This document shows positions 35,301-46,516 of a stretch of DNA of 64,000 nucleotides, one piece after another. The notes beneath the pieces are model-generated. The model made no database searches. It worked only from the letters and a program-made list of their open reading frames with translations, and had not been told where the DNA came from. Origin of the DNA: Ceratobasidium sp. AG-K (Eukaryota; Basidiomycota; Agaricomycetes; Cantharellales; Ceratobasidiaceae). Position 1 is the first letter of the stretch. Every line of letters starts with the position of its first letter. Both the position numbers and the translations under genes were made by a program. The stretch lies in contig JAWNGF010000011.1 of the NCBI GenBank assembly GCA_037039685.1, positions 806,001 through 870,000 on the forward strand. Direction: 5' to 3'.

Positions 35301-36192
35301 CCCACCCAACCCCGAGAGCGCGCCCATACCCATGCCCATGCCCATGCCCGGGTTCGCGCTGACTGTGTTGGTCGCGGGAGTGACGAATTCGGTCAGGCCC
35401 ATGGTGATGAGTGAGAGTGCAGCGTTGTCGGGGGGTGGGTACGCCATGGTGATTGTGTGGGGAGTTGAGAATGCGATTGCGCGGGGTGTATGGTCCAGCG
35501 TGAGTTCCTACCCACCGTCGGTTAGTGGTGGGAAGTGAAGTGGGAGGTCATGGGTAGAGAGATGAGTGTACCTTGATAGGCTGAGCCTCGCCATCGTGCC
35601 ACCTGAATATGACGACTTTGCGTTTACACCCTACTGCGAGGACGGTGACGACAGTTGCAATGCCTTTGGAGCCCGACTGAGCCGCAGTAGCGTACGACCC
35701 GTCGGCGAGCTCGTACTGGATCGAGGTGTCGACGGCGAATACGGATGCGGTGCGGGTCTGGGTTAGGACCGTTGGAGGGGCGAGTGTGCCCGTTGGAAAG
35801 AGCGTGACGAGGCCATCTGCGGGGTGTGAGTTGCAGTTGGGTAGGTGGGGCGTGACGTACCTGAGAGGACGACGAGCGAGTTGATGTCCTTTAGGACCCC
35901 GAGCTGGTCGATTTGTCGACGGGTGAATTGTTTCTTGGTTTCGCGGAGGGTGAGTTTGGGTTCGTCGCTGCCTGGTAGGTGTTAGTCGAGTTGTAGGTGT
36001 GATTGGGTAGGTACCTTCTGTTCGTTCAGTGTCGTAGATGTAGAGCGTGCCAGAGTTGGTACCGAGGTAGAGCTTGTCGCCTGCGCGGGTTAGACTTGAT
36101 AACAACATTAATATAGGCTTACTGGTTGCGACCGATGCTTCCACCCTGTCCTTGATGCCCTTGGCTATAGGCAGTACATAGAAAGGAGGCAT
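32334..36192 (-). CDS. VPS39: HOPS complex subunit Vps39/Vam6
   Basis: Vps39 tethers late endosomes and vacuoles as part of HOPS, contacting Ypt7/Rab7. ATG at 36192, MPPFYVLPIAKGIKDRVEAS, starts a CNH beta-propeller (DKLYLGTNSGTLYIYDTER near 36080-36025; VLKDINSLVVLSDGLVTLFP near 35910-35795; AVGCKRKVVIFRWHDGEAQP). The long exon 33779-34978 continues the CNH end (GSTLWALVLTPWQSQVEELV) into the alpha-solenoid with AGKYADALALMAAV and GQFEKAIEMFLELDTNPAKV. Later parts: KFTELIDLYRGKKMHAKALD, RYLQKLGPEYLELVFKSARW, TKDVADYLESIDPMLCIRFI, EYLFAERQEGSIEFGNRLGE, VVLGKLGNHNGALEIYVHKM and VFLTLLKIFLQPASPSEPLL. The C-terminus has the CPQC-type zinc motif RCPQCNKRLGNSVVAVHMPR and VTHYQCREAFSKR. This matches Vps39/TGFBRAP1 architecture. 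A Lys/Glu/Ser-rich insertion sits in the solenoid (about 34130-34400). About ten exons. Confidence 0.9.
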
Positions 36193-36508
36193 ACTTCACT
36201 TGACCCAGTTAGCAAACAATTTGTTCATTAACTTGCTGCCTACCGGTCTGCTTTGGGCAGTGGTGGAACGAAGCAACTCGCTCGAGATTAGATTAACATT
36301 GCACAGCCACCTCCTACCAAGTACAGCCACCGTCGTCGATTGGGGCGTTTTAGTCTGCACCACTTCCGGCCAAGCAAGAAAAAGCAAGTCGAGCAACAAG
36401 AACGATGAGATTGAAACACATAAAAACATATTCGAGATACATAAGGTGACGACGACAAGGTATATAGACAAATGTACAGGGAAGGGTTACAGTGGAATAA
36501 GTATTAGT

Positions 36509-37125
36509 CTACTCGTCCTTCTTGGGCGAGGTGGGGTTGTCGAGAATGCCGGTGCCGTCGACGTGAATGTCGACGCACTCGATCTCAAAGTCCATGCCAG
36601 AAAAAGACGAGTCGCAGGTGGAGACGGAGGTGTTGGCGCCGTTGTAGCTCGAGTTGGGGGAAGTTGCGACGTCTGCGAATGGTTAGCTGGATCAAGCAGG
36701 AAATGCAATGGCTTACATCGATCACGGATGTACGAGGGCAAGAAGAGGTCCTGGGAGATGATAAGCATTTGCCGGAGATGATCAGGGCAACATACCTGGT
36801 TCCAGACAAACCCCTCGCTGCGGCGGATGGTGAGAATCGGACGATAGACGGGCTCTCGCTTGCGGCGGACAGGCTCTGGCTTCTTGCCGTTGCGCTTCTC
36901 CTTGCGGGCGCGCTCGTCGGTCTCTGATTCGCTGCCGGTGCCACTCTCGCCCTGGCGCTGTTCGCCGCTCTCGCTGCTGCTGTCCTCGTCCGACTCGGCA
37001 CATGTCTCGCACTCCGAGTCGTGCTCCGAGCTCTCCGTCTGGTACTCGTAGCACCCCCACAGCGGAGGACTCCACCGTCCAGAGCGCTTGGGTCGCAGCT
37101 GCTGAGATTGGGCGACACGCGACAT
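36509..37125 (-). CDS. Orphan acidic protein, conserved-looking C-terminus
   Basis: I do not recognise this gene. Start chosen at 37125 (MSRVAQSQQLRPKRSGRWSP); an in-frame ATG also occurs at 37137. Three exons join in frame. The first has a Ser/Asp/Glu-rich part (HDSECETCAESDEDSSSESG) and a basic part (ARKEKRNGKKPEPVRRKREP) before YRPILTIRRSEGFVWNQ. After 45 bases of intron, DLFLPSYIRDRY follows, then TSVSTCDSSFSGMDFEIECV and the end DGTGILDNPTSPKKDE. About 190 residues, soluble, no signal peptide. The FVWNQDLFLPSYIRDR block looks like a conserved core. The acidic-basic character would suit a nuclear protein; that is a guess. Confidence 0.7.
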
Positions 37126-37932
37126 GGTGCAGAGCAATAAGCGCGGTTACTGTATTTAACTAGTCGGGCGGTGGTGGTTGGCGGGCGGGGCAGTCGTGCT
37201 ATCCACTTTAGGCCCGAATGACTCAGCTTGACTCAGCTCGAATGGGCGCTTGTGATTGGCTGAGCTCGAGTCTGTTGGACTGTGAGGGTGGGGCATATGG
37301 AATGTGCGTCGGCGGAAGCAGCGCCACCCGACGCCGACGCTCATCCCTGCAGCCGTTCTATTCCGTGCTATGCTTTACCTGGCATGCACCGCCGAAAGCA
37401 GACTTGATCTCGGAGCGCATGACCCCCAGGAGATTCACTTTCAGCAAGGTTAGAGCGCTGGAACAAGCACGCGCTCTCCACTCGCACCCTCTACTTTAAC
37501 ACTCATCACCCCAACTCCACCCCAATTTACTCGGAAGCCTTTCACATCGCGATGTCCAAGCGCGAGCCTAGGCCTGATCTTCGTCTGGGGTGGCGAAGGC
37601 CACCTCAATATCATATTCCAGCGGTCACTTTCTGTCCGCTCTGCCCATCACCATATCAAACGTAGTTTTGACGTCAAGTTCCGGGGTGGACAACTGGCGG
37701 ACAAGCACAAGCACCCTAGACAGCGTGCAGCAATCTCGCCACAGGCCCGCTCTTCTCTCTCACTTTATAACAGCTTGATATTTCGTCATTACGCATATAT
37801 TAGTTTGGCTCAACCAGGCCTTTCCAATTTAGGCGGTTTGTCAGCGTCGCCGAGCCCGAGCATCTCACCACCATCTCGCACCTCGGCGCTTCTCCCCACA
37901 GTCGCAGACACCCTCCATATCCTCCGCCAGGC
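37126..37932. other. Divergent intergenic region, orphan gene / Zn2Cys6 factor
   Basis: About 800 bases between two start codons, with several pyrimidine-rich stretches (for example 37488-37530) but no clear TATA box. Short open frames are not supported by splice sites or motifs. Confidence 0.45.
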
Positions 37933-40900
37933 ATGCAAGCACAAGACAGGGGAGGATACTCGTCGGCCGAAGACGACGACGATGCACGGGGCCCAGACGG
38001 CGCCAATGCAAAGAAGCGGCGTGTGCAGCGGGCGTGCGATGTGTGTCGGCGCAAGAAAGGTGATTACCTCCCTGTTTTATATCTCGCGCTTACCCGGGGC
38101 CCGTAGTGAGATGTGACGGGGCTACACGGCCTGGCAGTCGGTGCAGCAATTGTATCGCCTTCAATTTTGATTGCACGTAAGTAGTAAATGTCCTCTTTTC
38201 GCTCGCTCACGGGCCCCGTAGATATGTCGAAGCTGCAAAGAAGCGTGGACCTCCCAAAGGGTATTTCTATTCGTTGTTCCTGAACGACGACTGACTGGGT
38301 ACAGATATGTAGAAAGCCTCGAAAACAGACTCGAGAAAATGGAGCGCTTGCTGCAGCGGGTGAGTCGCATCGGTGGTGATGACGAGCTCTAACCCCGCGT
38401 AGCTCTGTCCCGGCGCAGACTTTACCCAGAGCCTCGGTCAGCACCTCACTCGCGAGCAATGGGAAGCCCAGCGTGGAGGCAAGTCAGCCCCCAAGTCCAA
38501 ACCACAACCCGCCGCCCCAGCACCCGCCAACCTGCTCTCGGGCACACGCGGCACAAGCACCGTCGCAACCCCCGAACCATCCAAAGAAGAAGACCTCATC
38601 AGCTCGGACGAAGAGTCCAACCTCGTCAATGGCATGCAAAAGCTCTCAGTCACGACATTTGACCGCCGCTTCCACGGCAAGAGCTCAGGTCTCATGCTCG
38701 TCAAGGCCGCTCGCTCGCTCAAACAAGAATACGTCGACGCCGAAAACATCGGCGCCGAGCCACCGCAGCAGAGCCGCCGCCCTGAATTCTGGCGCGCGAA
38801 TCCTTGGGAGTGGATCGACACCGAGGACCCCCACTGGAAAGAAAAGGTCCAACCCCCGCCCGACGACTTGCGCGATGCGCTCATCGAGCTCTTTTTCAAA
38901 CATGTCAATGCGTTTTTCCCACTCCTTCATCGGCCGTTGTTTGAGAGCAACATTCGCGAGGGGCTGCATTTCAAGGATTCGGCGTTTGCCTGTGTGTTGT
39001 TGCTCGTGTGCGCAGTCGGATCACGCTGGAGCGACGATCGCCGGGTGTTTTTGGAACAGGACGAGCCGTTGCAGCATTCGGCCGGATGGAAGTTTTTCGA
39101 GCAGGTCCAGTTCTTGAGGCGCTCGTTGTTGACTCCCCCAAAGTTGTTTGATCTGCAAATCATGGTGGTGAGTCGGTTACTTGGCAACTGGGCTGTTCTG
39201 AGTCGTGTAGCTCGCGGTCATGTTCCTCCAAGGCACCAGCGCTCCCCACTCGGCGTGGACCGTTGCTGGAATTGGGATTCGCATCGCCCAGGACGTGGGT
39301 GCACACAGGCGCAAGGTGTATCGCGGGGGCCAAGGATCGATCGAGGATGAGCTCTGGAAGCGCGCGTTTTGGCAAGTCCCTGCTTGGCTTCTGGATTGGG
39401 CTTCAATTGATTCGCTCTAGGATTCTGGTTGTGCATGATCGTGTGACGAGTTCGGCGCTCGGTCGTCCGTGTGCAATCCAGGATGAAGAGTAGGTGTCGT
39501 CATTGGGTCCTTGGCTTGATCTAAATGTGTTTCAGCTCCGATGTTGGGTTCCCCGTCGAAGTCGATGACGAGTATTGGCCGCATGTCCAGACCGATCCAT
39601 CCTTTGTCCCCACACAGCCGGCTGGAGTCCCTGCCCAAGTAGCATTTTTCAATTGCTACTTGAAGCTGATCCAGATCTTGGGCTTTGCTCTCCGTACTAT
39701 AGTAAGTCCGTCGGTCCGGCCCAGAACCCGACTAACGGCCCGATAGTATTCAATCAACAAGTCCAAGATCCTCCTCGGATTCGTGGGACCGCAATGGGAA
39801 CAGCACATCGTGGCCGAACTCGACTCGGCTCTGAATAAATGGATCGACTCTGTCCCAGATCACCGTAAGCCAACCCATCCTCGGTCGAACGACTGACCAA
39901 TATCGATTAGTCCGCTGGGACCCGAACCGCGAAAACTCGCTGTTTTTCGACCAGTCGGCGACTCTGTACTCGACTTATTATCACGTCCAAATCCTGATCC
40001 ACCGGCCTTTTATTCCCTCGCGTGAGTGCCGACCCGTATCCGTTACGATTGACTAAATGCCATCTTTAACCGCGCGCTCCGATTCGAAATGAATTCCCCG
40101 CGGCAGCTCGGAAGCCGTCCCCGCTCTCGTTCCCTTCCTTGGCCATCTGCACCACGGCGTAAGTCGAGTCTATAACCTAAAAACTAGCTAACCTCGGATG
40201 CAGTGCACGAAGCTGCAGCCATGTTCTCGACCTTCAGCGACGCCGGAGTCAAACTATCCTCCCCGGCGTCATGGTGGCAGCCTTCACCTCCGGCATCGTG
40301 CTCCTGATCAACGTCTGGGGCCAAAAGAAATCGGGCGGGACAGCCGACCCGAATGGACAGATTAAAGACGTGCACAAGTGTATGGACGTGCTCAAGAGCA
40401 ACGAGCAGAGGTGGCACTCTGCGGGCAGACTCTGGTGCGTTTTATCACGGGCTCGGCCTGGGACGCCGAGATGCGGTCATGGTGCTGACGCGACGCAGGG
40501 ACATCTTGTACGAGTTGGCCTCTTTTGGAGATTTGCCACTTCCACAGCCGAGTCCGAAAGATAACAAGCGCGAGCGCGAGGTGGAAACGTCGCCCAGCGC
40601 GGCTTCGACTGTCGCCTCGTCGAGCGAGCACACGCCCTCGCCCGGTGGACCGCCCCGTCCGATTGCGAAACCGCGTTCGGTGCTCAACAAGGCGGTTGCC
40701 CAACAGCAGCAGCAGCAAGCCCAACCGCTCTATGCGCATCCAGCCCAATCCTCGACGCCGTACGGTGCTCCACTCCCCACGCCGCCCTCGCACACACAGC
40801 CGTTCGGAGTCGGTAATCTGCCCGTCAATACCGCTGAACTCGGGAGCATGCACCACCTCCCACCCGATTTCGCATTTGAGCAGCAAAACAACCCGCTGCA

Positions 40901-41370
40901 CGGTATCTGGCACGAACAGTCGCACGATCCGCTTGTCACGCTATTCAACCAGGGTGGCGCCCAGACGTATGACGCTGGCGCCGCCGGGGCTGGGTATTAC
41001 CCCCAGACGAGCCCGGTGCAGGCTCAGGCTCCTCCGGCGCAGGGCTACGGTGGGTATGTAGGCGAGCAGGCGGGTGGGTTTGTCCCTGGGATGGCGGCGC
41101 AGCCGTTTATTGGTGGTGGGACGTTTGATATGTGGCAGCAGGCCGCGCCTGGGTTTGGGTGAGTTGAATGAAATGTGGGTAGGCGTGAACTTATGGCTAT
41201 GTAGGGTTGACGATTGGGGTGCCATGTTGGGTCAAGACATGGTCATGGGCACGGGCCAGCCGGGTATGGCTAATATAATGCCACCCGGAGACTCGCGCGC
41301 GTCGACTTCGCATGGCGTGCCTCAGATGCAACAGATGCATGGTCAGCCTCGGCACGACCAGCCTCATTAG
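37933..41370 (+). CDS. Zn2Cys6 transcription factor with Fungal_trans domain
   Basis: ATG at 37933 (MQAQDRGGYSSAEDDDDARG). The zinc cluster is split by an intron: RACDVCRRKK-VRCDG and RCSNCIAFNFDC, giving C-x2-C-x6-C, nine residues, C-x2-C-x6-C. The linker and a short dimerisation helix follow (GPPKGYVESLENRLEKMERL). The central region has SSGLMLVKAARSLKQEYVDA and HVNAFFPLLHRPLFESNIRE, then VMFLQGTSAPHSAWTVAGIG, RIAQDVGAHRRKVYR and ELWKRAFWILVVHDR, the hallmarks of the Fungal_trans regulatory domain (XlnR/CeP3-like). The C-terminus is a Pro/Gln/Gly-rich activation-type tail with a six-Gln run near 40705 and the end MQQMHGQPRHDQPH. About ten exons. Target genes cannot be inferred; family members often control sugar or cell-wall polymer use. 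Confidence 0.88.
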
Positions 41371-41488
41371 TCGTATTCTTGTTTTGGTTGTCTGGTTATC
41401 GTCTTGTTGTAATGTCTCGCCATGTACTGAAATAATAATCGACGCTTGCTATTACACCCACAAAACAAGAAAGCAGTACAAGTCCAAT

Positions 41489-42961
41489 CTATCTCGCCAC
41501 GCTCACGCTCAGGTTCATCAATGCGTCTAGCGTATCGTCCTCTTTTCCGCCTGCTACAAATGGATCCCTGGCCGAACCCGTTTGAGCTCTCCATCGGGCT
41601 GTATAAGCGGTCTTGTGGCGTTGGATGGCCGCGTCGATTTCAGCTGTGCGTGCTGCGAGTGCCATGAATGATGTGTGTTGTGCGCGGAGGGCGTTGGCGA
41701 TGGCTTGCGGAGACGGTTGAGCAGGTTGGGGAGAGTGGGATTCGAGCGCTTGGGTGAGTTTACGTTCGATTTGCTGTGGCTGGTTAGATTGAGCATAGAA
41801 CAAAAGCTGGGGGTGCGTACCTCCATCGTAGACTTGTATCGTTGCACGCGCTCTTTCATTTCTTCTACCTGTCGGGTAAAGTACCTATCGAACCATAAGT
41901 ATCGCCTCACACCCAAGAAGAGAGCGCCTACTCGAGTGGGAAGTTGGCATAACTCGTAAGGTACCCGCCCATCTGCTGAGGTTTGGTGAACCCATCGATG
42001 ATTCGAGTCGCAGCGAGCGCGTCTTGCAGGTTCCGATCTGTTTTGGTGCGCTGGTCGTCTGCGGCCAGACGGTCTGCTGCGAGGGCCGAGGTAGCATGGG
42101 CTAGAGACTAGACAGATGTGAGTGGACTGCCAAGGATGAGTTGGTGGCTTACTTTTGTTAGTTCGTCGAGGGTAGCTTGTTCCTTGGCAATTTCCTCGCC
42201 TAGTTTTTGGGATTTAAGCTCGACGCTGATTTGGACCCGGCCTTGAATGAAGGACCTATCAAATAGGGCGGTTAAAATAGCTTGAACAGACTAGAAGGGT
42301 TATACTGCACTTACTCTAGCTCCTCAAATATCTTCTTTTGCGCGTCGGGCAAATCATTGAACTTGGTCGTTCGGGTAAACGGACCAGTTGCCTGAGCAGC
42401 TGGCTGAGGGGGTGCACTACCCGACCCAGTTTCAGAACAGATGACTACACATGGGATCCTACTCACGCAACGGTAGACGCGCCTCCAAAGCTAAACGACG
42501 GTTGCTGTTGCTGGGCCTGCGGCTGACCAAACAATCCACCTGTCGTAGCCGTCTGCGTAGCTGGCTGAGCGCCAAATAGTCCTCCTGTAGGAGCTGCCGG
42601 AGTCGTCGAAGGTTGGGCACCAAACAATCCACCAGTCGTTCCAGCAGCAGCTGGTTGAGCTCCAAACAACCCACCAGTTGGAGCTGGCGTGGTCGTAGTT
42701 CCAGCAGCCGGCGTAGTCCCAAACAATCCTCCCGTAGCTGGTGTGTTTGTCGCTGGTTGGCTAGGTGTGGTGCCAAAGAGACCGCCGGTAGCAGGTGTAG
42801 TGGACGTCTGAGTCTGGGTTTGTGTCGTGGGTTGGCCAAAGAGTGAGCCGCCAAAGGGGGTCGTTGTTGTCGTTGCGGGTTTTGCGGCGTTGGCTCCAAA
42901 GCTGAGGCGTATTCATTGAGCGGGCAAGATAACTATACAGCTTAGAGACTGACCTGAACAT
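41489..42961 (-). CDS. NUP49: FG nucleoporin Nup49/NUP58 type
   Basis: Central-channel FG nucleoporin (Nsp1-Nup57-Nup49 / NUP62-54-58 complex). The first exon is three codons less one base (ATG at 42961, MFS), joined to FGANAAKPATTTTTPFGGSL. The N-terminal third is a GLFG domain with about seven GG(L/S)LFG units spaced by Thr/Pro/Gln/Ala (42840-42520). The coiled-coil part starts with TTKFNDLPDAQKKIFEELE and FIQGRVQISVELKSQKLGEE, passes SLAHATSALAADRLAADDQR and GYLTSYANFPLEYF, and ends RQVEEMKERVQRYKSTMEQI, ANALRAQHTSFMALAARTAE, AAIQRHKTAYTARWRAQ. The ALRAQHxxFxxLAAR stretch fits Nup49/NUP58 rather than Nup57/NUP54. About six exons. Confidence 0.85.
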
Positions 42962-43271
42962 CGTGAAGCTCGTCGCGCGCAAGTCTGGACCTCGTCAAGT
43001 CACGTGTTTGGCGGACAACGTTCTCGCCGCCGGCTTTCGCTCACGCTAGAACGTCAGAAAATCACTGCAAAAATTTCAATAGCAGCGGGACTAGGCTGGG
43101 TTCAACTCTGAATGATTTATTATAGATGGACAGCGAGATGAATGACAAAAATATGAACAGACCATGAAATTGACCGCTGTTGCCAATGACCATAACATAC
43201 ACGTAGGGAAACAAAAAGGCTCGTACAATGTAGGGGTAACGTGGGAGAAGGATAACACAACAGAGATGAAT
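42962..43271. other. Intergenic, no gene seen
   Basis: Promoter side of the nucleoporin gene and 3' flank of the small orphan gene. Contains a CACGTG (tcacgtgtt, near 42999). No gene supported. Confidence 0.45.
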
Positions 43272-43751
43272 CTACCACAGTTGTACAGAATTGGCGGCAA
43301 CAGGTTTGGGAACGGCAATGAGCTCTGTCATCTTCTCCTGTGATAGTGCATTCACGCGTGTACGGTCCCAGGGTCCGGGTTGCATTTTACGAGGTACAGT
43401 CGAGGCTGCGCAGGTTACAGGTTGAGTAATGTGTCGTAGTATAGCATATCATGACTTACCAGCTATCGGTCTGGTGTCCCATTGGGGGAGGAGTCCTACT
43501 TGGCTCATGGGCTCAAACATCACACCATCGACGCTACCCTTGTCTGACGGATCCGGTCCGATGAAAGGCAAGGCAGAAGCCTCTGCTCGACGAGAACCAA
43601 GCGATGCGGATGAACTAGATCGAGGCTTGGTAATCGTCTTGGGCTGGAACACTGGCAGAGGAGGTGCAGGGAGCGCATGTCTAGGCTCTCCTCGGGCAGG
43701 AGTGGGTCCATCAGCCAGACGGAGGGCAGTAGGAGCGGGTCGACGAGGCAT
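43272..43751 (-). CDS. Orphan small proline/serine-rich protein
   Basis: Not recognised. Two exons: the first from the ATG at 43751 (MPRRPAPTALRLADGPTPAR) to about 43458, with a clean intron and then ASTVPRKMQPGPWDRTRVNA, LSQEKMTELIAVPKPVAANS and the end VQLW. About 140 residues. The first half is Pro/Ala/Ser-rich; the second half (PFIGPDPSDKGSVDGVMFEP onward) looks ordered and ends in a short aromatic C-terminus. No signal peptide or membrane segment. Its start faces the E2 gene at 44331. Confidence 0.6.
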
Positions 43752-44330
43752 GGTACAATTCGGTCAGGCTTTGCTGCACAGGAAGAGAGGGCTGGACTAT
43801 TATTAGCATGCATGGTTACCACCGTGCTCTGCGCTCACCTGGCAGTTCCGGACTGTGGTGGGGTGTTGAAAGAGGGTGGCGAGAGGACTGACTGACCCGG
43901 CAGCAGTATATGAAAGTGGGCGTGGACGACAGAGCAGAGTGAGAAGCAAGCGAAGGGGCCATTGCTTATTCCGCGACTAATTGGTTGGCAAGTGGACCCT
44001 ATTGGCGCTAAAACGCCCCTATTATATCACGTGGGTGGCTTTTTGACTTTTGTATACAAAGGTGCTGGCCACGCAGTGGTGAGAGGACATTGGAGGTCTA
44101 TTACCTTGGTTTGTATAATTTTGCCTATTCAAGTGAAGCCAAGGAGGCTTTTGGACATTGTATGCTCCTCTGCCGAAGAGAATTCGCGGGGCACGTGACT
44201 CGAGGGACCTCACGCGTTTCTTTGATGTAAATAACTGGCGCGATCCTTTTCCTTCACTTGCCATCCCCTCTCACGCCAGTGGCAAGCCACACGACTCCAA
44301 GTTTTCCGCACACGACTTATACGTTTTATC
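43752..44330. promoter_or_regulatory. Divergent promoter region, orphan / UBE2C-type E2
   Basis: Shared upstream region of two diverging genes. Contains CACGTG words at 44028-44033 and 44192-44197 and one ACGCGT at 44212-44217. No other gene supported here. Confidence 0.5.
44212..44217. promoter_or_regulatory. MluI cell-cycle box candidate (ACGCGT)
   Basis: A perfect ACGCGT 114 bases before the start codon of the UBE2C-type gene. In yeasts this palindrome binds MBF at the G1/S boundary. A UBE2C gene would be expected to be cell-cycle controlled, so the site is plausible; one hexamer alone is weak evidence. Confidence 0.35.
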
Positions 44331-45145
44331 ATGGCTGAAGCAGGTGAAGGTGCGTCTTCCAAGGGTAGCGTCACCAAAAGGTCAGCCCCGCGATTCTACG
44401 CGTCACACCCGACTCACCCACGACTATGATTGCAGATTGAGCAATGAGCTTATGACCCTGATGGTACGATCTTCCATGGGCTAGGTTTGATGGATTACTG
44501 ATAAATGGTCCTGCACAGATGTCGAGTTCACCCGGCATTTCCGCCTTGTAAGTCTACTGCCGAGCTTTCACAGACATAGCCCTTTAATATCACATAATCT
44601 GTGCCATCTAGTCCGAAAAGCGACTCTAATATATTCGAATGGATTGGAACCATCGAGGGACCGCCTGCGTCTGTCTATGAAAAGCTCACTTTCAAAATTA
44701 CGCTGTCATTCCCGCCCACTTACCCGTATACGGCGCCCAATGTCCGGTGTGTATAATTCTCGCAAATTGGCTTTTCGCTCATGGATGGCGAGTAGCTTTG
44801 ATCCGGAAACGCCCTGCTACCATCCCAATGTAGACGCTCAAGGAGGTATTTGCCTGGACATCCTCAAGGTACGTTCTCTTGAACAGTATAGAACAAGTAC
44901 TTATATGCATTTGTAGGACAAATGGTCGGCAATCTACAGTGTCCATACGATTCTGTTGTCACTTCAGTCACTTTTGGGGGGTGCGTAACTGTCGTACTTT
45001 GAATACCCCTTTATTAAAATCACCTTTTACAGAGCCCAATAATGAATCGCCCCTTAATCTAGAGGCCGCCGAGCTCTGGGACAACCAGAAAGCGTTCAAG
45101 ACACAGCTGATGAAATGGTACAAGCCCATCCCGGGCTCATCTTGA
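44331..45145 (+). CDS. UBC11: Ubiquitin-conjugating enzyme E2 C (UBE2C/Ubc11)
   Basis: E2 that primes ubiquitin chains for the anaphase-promoting complex. ATG at 44331; exons join as MAEAGEGASSKGSVTK, RLSNELMTLMMSSSPGISAF, FEWIGTIEGPPASVYEKLTF, LSFPPTYPYTAPNVRF, TPCYHPNVDAQGGICLDILK, WSAIYSVHTILLSLQSLLGE, and the end SPLNLEAAELWDNQKAFKTQ. About 163 residues. The active-site Cys is in GGICLDIL; the upstream HPN (CYHPNV) tripeptide is present. The N-terminal extension, the GISAF-P-S-D start and the SLLGEPNxxSPLN block mark the UBE2C class rather than Ubc4/5. Two extra residues (DP-E) precede TPCYHPN compared with my memory of animal UBE2C. Five introns, all GT-AG. Confidence 0.93.
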
Positions 45146-45675
45146 GAGATTCTGTCTATTTATTTCAACTGGGATATTGCTCGGAGACACTTGGATTTTA
45201 TTATGGAGGCGACAATGTCATATTTTTTAGACGTGTGTACTGTGTTGCTTCGTATATTTGACAGTAGAGGTGACATGTCGGCACGACCCGGTGGGCCGAC
45301 GTATTTTTGCCTTTTCGTGGTGTGACTTCGCCGTCAATACGGCCAAACAATGATTCACGGCCGTGAAATTAAAGCTACGCCGAGGAGGTATGAAACACAT
45401 CGAAACTTCGATATAAACCCGCGTGATGATCCCTCGCAACAGAACAGCCATCTCGAACAGCTCTCATATCAAGCACTCTAGGTTGCGGTTACTATCGCCG
45501 AAGATCAAACAGTTTTATGTTCCGTTCGTCATATCCAGAGCGGGAGCAAACTCAAACGCCAAGCGCCGCGGCGATCTCCTTGTCTTTTACCACCACCGCT
45601 CTTTCATTTCCCACCCACTTTCCTTTTGTTTGTTTCTCTTCTGGCCTTGACTGCACATATTCAACTTCTTTCAAC
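45146..45675. other. Intergenic, promoter of the next gene
   Basis: 3' flank of the E2 gene, then upstream region of the 45676 gene with a TATAAA at 45412-45417. No gene seen. Confidence 0.5.
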
Positions 45676-46516
45676 ATGTTTCCTTATACGAGCCCGGTGA
45701 CGCGATTTTATACTTTGCTCGAGTGCCGACTCGAGGCCTCGGGCATAGAGACTCCAAGGCATCACGTATTGGCCGGAGTAGTAATCAACACCATGGCTCA
45801 TCTGGTACGTTCTCTCGTAGCTGTGCTTAGGACGAAGGCTCAACGATGTTGGACCCAGGTCACCAAAGGCGCACAAGCCCGACTCGCCCACGGGCTCGTT
45901 CGGCAAATTCTCGTTGTCTCCGAGGAGATCATGACATTGTGCTTTTTATCCGATATTGACGTGCAATTTCGGTTCGATAACATCCTGGTAAGTGTGCTTC
46001 AAGCGAGCGCAGCAGACGAAGCTGACCCGTGGCTCAAATGAATAGGAGATTCCTCTGAACGTTCTTGTTGATGGGAACATTATTGGATTTGATATTCCTG
46101 CTCTTTACTTTAAACGCAAGGTATGTTTACGTGGTTCCATCTCGAGATCCGTGCTGATTCCTGTGTAGCCCGTGGCTGCCGACCAACTTCATGAAGCCCA
46201 AGTGCTCTTCAACTTTCTCTCCCTCGTCCGCTTATTCATCATTCAACTTGGAGAAGAAAGTGTGTTTGAAATCGTTCAGGACTTTAACAACGCCCGACGC
46301 GCCGATGTTTTGCCCAACCGAGGTGGACACGGGCTGGACGGATGCACGATTCGCCAACCCGGCACTGGGGCGCGGAAGATCTGTCCGTTGGGCACACAAG
46401 ACCCCAACGTCGACCGTTCCCGCAAAAAGGACCCGTCCAAGCGACGGGGACGGGTTCCGCGACGGGGGCCTGAGAACGTCCAGGACGGGTGCGAGCGGCC
46501 GGGTGTGATGGTGTAG
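45676..46516 (+). CDS. Unknown protein, cyclin-box-like helical start
   Basis: Not recognised with confidence. Exons join in frame: MFPYTSPVTRFYTLLECRLE, ETPRHHVLAGVVINTMAHL, then VTKGAQARLAHGLVRQILVV and SDIDVQFRFDNIL, then EIPLNVLVDGNIIGFDIPAL, YFKRK. The following exon continues PVAADQLHEAQVLFNFLSLV and ends in a very basic tail (RSRKKDPSKRRGRVPRRG) at 46516. In this last exon a second frame is also open from 46191 to 46508 and has protein-like composition (SAYSSFNLEKKVCLKSFRTL, TTPDAPMFCPTEVDTGWTDA), so the true reading frame of the C-terminus is uncertain. About 230 residues. Alternation of helical hydrophobic blocks suggests a folded soluble protein; I cannot name its role. Confidence 0.55.

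Noticed and set aside
36487..37075. Alternative minus-strand frames overlapping the orphan acidic gene
   Set aside because: Only the frame with SEGFVWNQ joins across both introns to a continuous product.
40392..40925. Antisense frame opposite the transcription factor tail
   Set aside because: Arg/Leu-rich shadow of Pro/Gln-rich coding sequence.
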